Assembly: GCA_033182465.1 (NCBI GenBank)
Contig: CP137321.1
Location: forward strand, 1-64,000
Direction: 5' to 3'
Length of the DNA stretch: 64,000 nt
Origin: Sanghuangporus weigelae
Lineage: Eukaryota; Basidiomycota; Agaricomycetes; Hymenochaetales; Hymenochaetaceae
A model generated the notes under the pieces. It was given only the letters and a program-made list of their open reading frames with translations. It ran no database searches and had not been told where the DNA came from. Each line of letters begins with the position of its first letter. Position 1 is the first letter of the stretch. The position numbers and the translations under genes were made by a program. Below, piece by piece: positions 59,420-64,000 of the stretch.

Positions 59420-61674
59420 ATGTCTTCCATGATCTCTCCTCAAGTTTTAATAGTGCGCTCTTTACATATTCTTCTTCAGATCATGCAACATTGATCATCT
59501 TTTGTAGGTTGGTTCGGGCCCGGCTGGCCTCGTACTCGCTTTGGCTCTGGCCAAGAATGGAATCTCTGTTCGGATCATTGAAAAGAACACCGAGCATCAT
59601 GCAGCAGAGAGAGGGGCGGGTGTTATGGTGAGCTTTGCGTATTCGCCAATGATTGAAATTCTGACAAAAATCGAAGCCACGCACGCTAGAGATTGAGCAC
59701 TTCTTGGGTGTTTGTGCAGATGTTCAACGCGTCGGACTCGGGGCGCCGGCCATGAACTTCTTTGATCTGGAGGATCCCCATCGTATCAAGAAGTCATTTG
59801 AGATGATCCAAAAAGTTGCTCCAACGCCCGCTTACCCAATTGTACGCTGCCCATCCTTTCAGGGATCTTACCATCGCTCACCTTATCCATGCAGACAGAA
59901 CCCGTGTTGATTGGACAGTGGCTTCATCAGCAGATCCTTCGACAACATTTGGAAGAGCTAGGTTGTCATGTCGAGCTAGGTTGCATTTTGCAAACTATCG
60001 AACAGCAAGACGAGAGTGTCGTTGCACACCTGGTGAAAACAGTAGACGGGAAACAGTTGGAAGAAACAGTCCAGTCCGCTTATGTCGTCGGTGCTGATGG
60101 TGCTCATAGTAAGGACTACTCTTCCTTTACGCTTAGCAATATCACTAAGCTACGTTAGGCACTATCCGGAAAGCGCTCAATGTGAACTTTGTCGGGGGAT
60201 CGCGAGACCTTCGGGTTTATCTTATCGACGCTCGTATTCAAGGAATGCCTGCAGAAGGCAAAGTGAGCTTAATCAGTGAAATCACTTGTGAAGTTGATGA
60301 CAATGTTCGCGTTACAGGACTTTTACAGATGGGGAGATGAGGTTCATTATGTGTACGGTTTTGCTATGAAACATCTCTTCCGTTCGGACTAACCATGTTT
60401 CATCAGTGCGTCTATAAGGTATACCGTCCGGCCAGGTGTCTTCCAGATGCTTCTTGCCGGTGAACAAGTCGACTTTGATGCATTGAAGACGGGCTCAGTA
60501 GAGGCAGTACAATCAGCCTTCAGCACTCTCAGCGGCAGGAACGATTTAAAAGTCACGGAGATTTTGTCTCATGGAGAATGGCGGTATGATAGTGTTTCCT
60601 TCTTGGTCTCTAAGAACACGCTTCTGATTTCCTCTTGAAGTCCTAACATTCGCATCGCTGAGCATTTCGGCAGTGGCCGTGTATTCATTGTCGGGGGTAA
60701 GAATGAGTTCTGCGTCCTGCTCGGTGATAGATTTTTACCTATACCATGTTCTTCCTTCGCCAGATGCAGCCCATGTTCACCCTCCATCTGGAGGGCAAGG
60801 CCTTAATTCCAGTATTCAAGACTCCGTAAGTTCATTGTTCCTTGTTTTTCCTTTAGTATCACGATCCCTCAACTTTAATTTTACCTAGTTTAATCTGGCT
60901 TGGAAGCTCGTTCTTTCACTCAAGTCCCGTGCCTCGCCGACCTTGCTTGACTCATACGAATCAGAACGCTTACCAATCATAGCAGAGATGCTCCACATCA
61001 CCACCGGATTATTCAACAAGATGACCTCCCGAAGGGAAACGCAGCACGGAATCGAGGCGGCTCATACCCAGGCTCAGGCGCAGAAAGAGGAGGACAGGGA
61101 CAAAGCAGCATACTCGCGAGACTGGAAGCTTTTCCAGCTAGATCTGAATTATCGCTGGAGCGAGATTGTGTATGACGAGCGGTTTGCGAAGGACGAGAGC
61201 AGTGCCAATATTGAACGGAACGCGTATGGTGTCGCTGGGCATGACATTCGCGCAGGTGACCGTGCACCAGATGCTCCTGGTTTGGCAGATGTCACCGAGC
61301 ACTCAAGTGGAAGTCCAACTACGCGACTATTCGATATCTTCAAGCCGACATTGCATACGGTGCTTGTTTTCACTGCAGAACCGTCTGCCGGGTCAATCGC
61401 AAACGTCCTAGCGCCTTTCTCTGGAATCTCAAAAGAGCTCGTCCAAATCGCTTTTATACTACCTTCAGGAGTGTCAAACCCTCACGTTGACCACCCTTCG
61501 TTGAACATAAAGCACACGTTTTACGACGCCCAAGGCCATGCTTATAAAGGGTACGGTCTACAACCTGAGGAGAAGGAAACGACAGTGGTGATAATAAGGC
61601 CAGATGCTGTGGTCGGTGCCTTCGCAAGAACCTCTGAGGGTATCGAGAAGTATCTGTCACTTGTATTTGCATGA
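59420..61674 (+). CDS. FAD-dependent aromatic hydroxylase (PHBH / phenol 2-monooxygenase type)
   Basis: Flavoprotein monooxygenase of about 583 residues that uses NAD(P)H and oxygen, usually on phenols or polyketide-like rings. Exons: 59420-59452, 59508-59627, 59677-59841, 59895-60109, 60160-60262, 60318-60352, 60407-60583, 60641-60696, 60764-60825, 60889-61674. The FAD-binding GxGxxG is in VLIVGSGPAGLVLALALAKN (from residue 9), ending in E of IIEKN. The DG motif is VVGADGAHS, and the second FAD motif is FIVGDAAHVHPPSGGQGLNS with D302. FNLAWKLVLSLKSRASPTLL and DSYESERLPIIAEM are also conserved. The C-terminal 130 residues form the thioredoxin-like domain of the phenol hydroxylase family (HTVLVFTAEPS, VIIRPDAVVGAFA). 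Start chosen so that exon 1 supplies the first strand MSSMISPQVLIV. Confidence 0.92.
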
Positions 61675-61988
61675 CTAAACGCCTTGCAAATATAGTTTAT
61701 ATATTTGTTGACTATTACGCATTATGGAAACAGTCCTGACGATAAAATGAGATGCTTTTTGAATGTAAACCCATTCAATTCGACGTTTCAATAAGTCTTC
61801 AGAAGGGGGAGGAAAACAAAACGCAGCCCCTACAACGTTTTTGTCATAGAAGCGTAACTATATCAGTTCAATGAGTCCGAAAAAGTCAGTCCGCAGAAAT
61901 ACTCTTGAATGAAAATAAGTATCGAGTAAATAATGGACTGGACATGTTGCGACAAGAGTGAAATTGTAGAGGGTCTTATGCTGTCGGA
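61675..61988. other. Convergent intergenic region
   Basis: 3' flanks of the FAD monooxygenase (+) and F-box (-) genes; no gene seen. The word AACGCCTTGCAAATATA, just after the FAD stop, also occurs at about 42850, by chance or as a shared 3' element. Confidence 0.5.
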
Positions 61989-63191
61989 TCATGGAACCAA
62001 CACTTTTGGGTCTATCATATTCTTCGAAAACTTCCACATATCAGCCAGCCAATCCCAGTCTCTTTCAATCGATTGTCCAGTGAGAAAAACAGAACAGAGA
62101 CGGGCTAGGTTTAGACTAGACTCCAGACCTCGCAGCGTCTCACGTAGTTCGGGAACATCGAACTTAAGTTCATGAATGTTCGAAAACGGACTGAGCAGCT
62201 CGATCAGGGTGCCACTCTCGAATACAAGGTCCGAGATGATCGAGAGGGAAGTGACGGATCGAAGTTCTTCAGCAACATCAGCTGCCGACTCCAGCCATTC
62301 TTTCAATTGTATCCTATGCGCGACGTAGAGTGTAAGACGAAAATCTTTGAGATTCGGCATCCTCAACGATAGCAGTATTTGACAGAGAGGTTCTGTTCCG
62401 CTGACAAGGTGCCACTGATCTTTTACGCGCTTCTCGAAGTTGGAGAGACTGAATGATGTGATGCTCGGTAGCTCTACAGTGCCCAGATCGGGCTCTAATT
62501 CGCGACAAAATGCTAATTGTAGAGTAAAGCTGTCGAGGTGCGGAGCGGCGGATAGTAATAGTGCAAGCTCTGCGACGTAACATCCTCTAAATTGATAGCA
62601 ATAATAAAATGTCCGGAGGTTGAAGGTAGTCATTTCGGGAAGACGTTCTATTGCGGGCAATCGAGTAGTGTCAAGTTCGACGGTTGTAGCTTTGGGGAAT
62701 CTCCACGCCAGCCAAAAGTGCTCTATGTGCCCGTCCTTATCGGTACCGAAAGCCAGGCGAACAAATTCGACGCGCGAAAATATCTCCTTACTTGAAGTAC
62801 AGTTCAATAGTGAAGGGATCACATCACCGCAGAGATTCGCACGGAGTTCTCGCCAACGATTCTTCAGAGGAAAGATAGGTGACATCACATCGCCCACGTT
62901 CTGCACGGTAAGGTGAATGCGGACGGCAAGGGGTTTGTTTCGACTCCGCGCAATACGCTCCTCGAAACCCTCCCGAAGACAATAGTTATTGTCGATTGTT
63001 GTCCAGAACGTCGGCGTGTCCAAGACTGCTTGCCGAAACCCTCTCGAGACGCTCGAAAGCTGTTTGACCAGTTGATCCATCTTCTTCCGCCCAAACTTAT
63101 CTTCACTATCCGTGCGAAGCAATTCGATTATGTCCATGAACGTCTCGTTCGGGAGAGACATGAGGCAGGTCCTGTCGCGCGCAACTTGCAT
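61989..63191 (-). CDS. F-box protein with degenerate LRR body
   Basis: Single-exon protein of 400 residues, predicted substrate adaptor of an SCF ubiquitin ligase. Residues 11-66 are F-box-like: SLPNETFMDIIELLRT, then LSSVSRGFRQAVLDTPTFW. The conserved IDNNYCLREGFEERI follows. The rest consists of leucine-rich strands in the degenerate style of basidiomycete F-box families, for example LPEMTTFNLRTFYYCYQF, LLLSAAPHLDSFTLQLAF and LPSITSFSLSNF. Such families are often expanded and lie near chromosome ends. The internally deleted pseudogene at 43965-44560 is a paralogue. Target unknown. Confidence 0.8.
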   Translation of the reverse strand: MQVARDRTCLMSLPNETFMDIIELLRTDSEDKFGRKKMDQLVKQLSSVSRGFRQAVLDTPTFWTTIDNNYCLREGFEERIARSRNKPLAVRIHLTVQNVGDVMSPIFPLKNRWRELRANLCGDVIPSLLNCTSSKEIFSRVEFVRLAFGTDKDGHIEHFWLAWRFPKATTVELDTTRLPAIERLPEMTTFNLRTFYYCYQFRGCYVAELALLLSAAPHLDSFTLQLAFCRELEPDLGTVELPSITSFSLSNFEKRVKDQWHLVSGTEPLCQILLSLRMPNLKDFRLTLYVAHRIQLKEWLESAADVAEELRSVTSLSIISDLVFESGTLIELLSPFSNIHELKFDVPELRETLRGLESSLNLARLCSVFLTGQSIERDWDWLADMWKFSKNMIDPKVLVP

Positions 63192-64000
63192 CGCTAACCG
63201 CTAACAGTGGTTTCTATCGTCATGGGAGTCTGTCAGCAAAAGCAAGGAAACAGAATTGTCTGCAGGGACGCACTTTGATAATGCTATTTCTTCACAGCCG
63301 TATCGAATTTCAAATTTTGTACCTCCAGTTGGTTCTTTTGATGGTGGCTCGTGGAAAAAAGCCTGGGCCTCGCGAATACAGCGACTGTCTCCGATGAGAT
63401 CTTCATGATCGGCGCAAAGGGATCAACACTTCAGCATTGATTGGGAGGGGAATTACATGTAAATAAAAGGATTTGCGGCACGTTCAACAATATCCTCTTG
63501 AGATTTAAAAAAAGTTGGCACAACGTTCCCAGCAGTTATGGAGGAAGTCAAGTAAACATACATCAAGACAAGAGAAGTCGTGTCAATATCGTCCAACAGT
63601 CTGGCATGTCCAAACAAACCTCTGGGATTCCCTAGAGATGTCCGAAAGGTACTTAATTTGTAGGTTCAGTTGTACCAACTCGCTCACCTTAATATCAGCA
63701 CAAATCAGCTTGATGCTCGTTTTCAAACCCATAGAATTGGAACTTGGACGGATATCAACGTGAGCGAGTTGCCTACAATAGTCATATATTTTTCTTCTAC
63801 CTCGGCAGAGATCTGAGAAAAGGAATGTCTAATTCAAAATTGTCATCATACGTACTGTTACTTCTTCTGCACAAGCCATTCTTCACAAAGAATTCGGAAC
63901 GCTCGTTAGCCGAGATTAGTCTCGGATGGTCGACCATATTGTTCGTGGAAGATGTGGTCAGCATTTATTCTTCTAGAGAAGTAGTGTCTGATACTTTCGA
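63192..64000. other. Right-end flank, no gene recognised
   Basis: Upstream region of the F-box gene and further sequence without a supported gene. It contains the short inverted repeat at 63658-63778. Confidence 0.5.
63658..63778. repeat. 121 bp inverted-repeat structure
   Basis: Outer words TTGTAGG (63658-63664) and CCTACAA (63772-63778), and inner words AACTCGCTCAC (63677-63687) and GTGAGCGAGTT (63760-63770), are exact complements; the left arm has an extra 12 bases between them. It may be a small MITE, but no convincing target duplication is visible. Confidence 0.5.

Noticed and set aside
45427-61674. Complete secondary-metabolite gene cluster
   Set aside because: No polyketide synthase, peptide synthetase, terpene cyclase or cluster-specific regulator lies in the window.
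1-64000. CRISPR arrays, operons, ribosome binding sites, LTR or other virus-derived elements
   Set aside because: The sequence is eukaryotic with spliced genes. No array-like spaced repeats and no recognisable LTR, capsid or polymerase remains were seen.

Overview
The window is the left end of a chromosome (or a contig reaching the telomere) of a filamentous basidiomycete, most likely an Agaricomycete. The evidence is a telomere array at base 1, genes broken by many 41-73 nt introns with GT...AG ends and CTRAY-like branch points, and a typical mushroom/wood-decay gene set (GH43 arabinanase, secreted aspartic protease, P450, UGT, CmcJ-like oxidoreductase, F-box proteins). I recognised no virus-like or LTR element.

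Layout. 1-165 telomere repeats; 165-1363 gene-free subtelomere. 1364-12214: tetraspanin (-), ThrE/Prm10-type membrane transporter (+), a 658 bp near-perfect palindrome, OXR1-type TLDc protein (+), pepsin-like aspartic protease (+). 12215-18245: gene-poor, with degenerate fragments and ATACG palindromes. 18246-25160: Nrg1-like C2H2 factor (+), mitochondrial GTP/GDP carrier (-), small one-span membrane protein (-), secreted GH43 glycosidase (+). 25161-30343: gene-poor. 30344-39242: two old paralogous bZIP genes facing each other tail to tail. 39243-45426: gene-poor, with an internally deleted F-box pseudogene. 45427-63191: CmcJ-like oxidoreductase (+), a large Cys-rich type I membrane protein (-), UDP-glycosyltransferase (+) with a Tourist-like MITE in its promoter, PARP-type zinc finger protein (+), cytochrome P450 (-), FAD monooxygenase (+), and an intact F-box protein (-).

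Function. The genes fall into three groups. Housekeeping and regulatory genes are the GTP/GDP carrier, OXR1, tetraspanin, PARP-finger protein and Nrg1-like factor. Secreted or nutrient-acquisition genes are the aspartic protease and GH43. Small-molecule modification genes are the CmcJ-like enzyme, UGT, P450 and FAD monooxygenase, all with a clear TATA box 40-90 bp before the ATG. The last group could form a tailoring or detoxification pathway, but no backbone synthase lies in the window, so the link is only inferred.

Exon structures were read by hand from splice signals, reading frame and family conservation. In every multi-exon model marked at 0.8 or above the summed exon length is a multiple of three. 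Of 67 introns modelled in these genes, four must use GC-AG ends and a fifth probably does.
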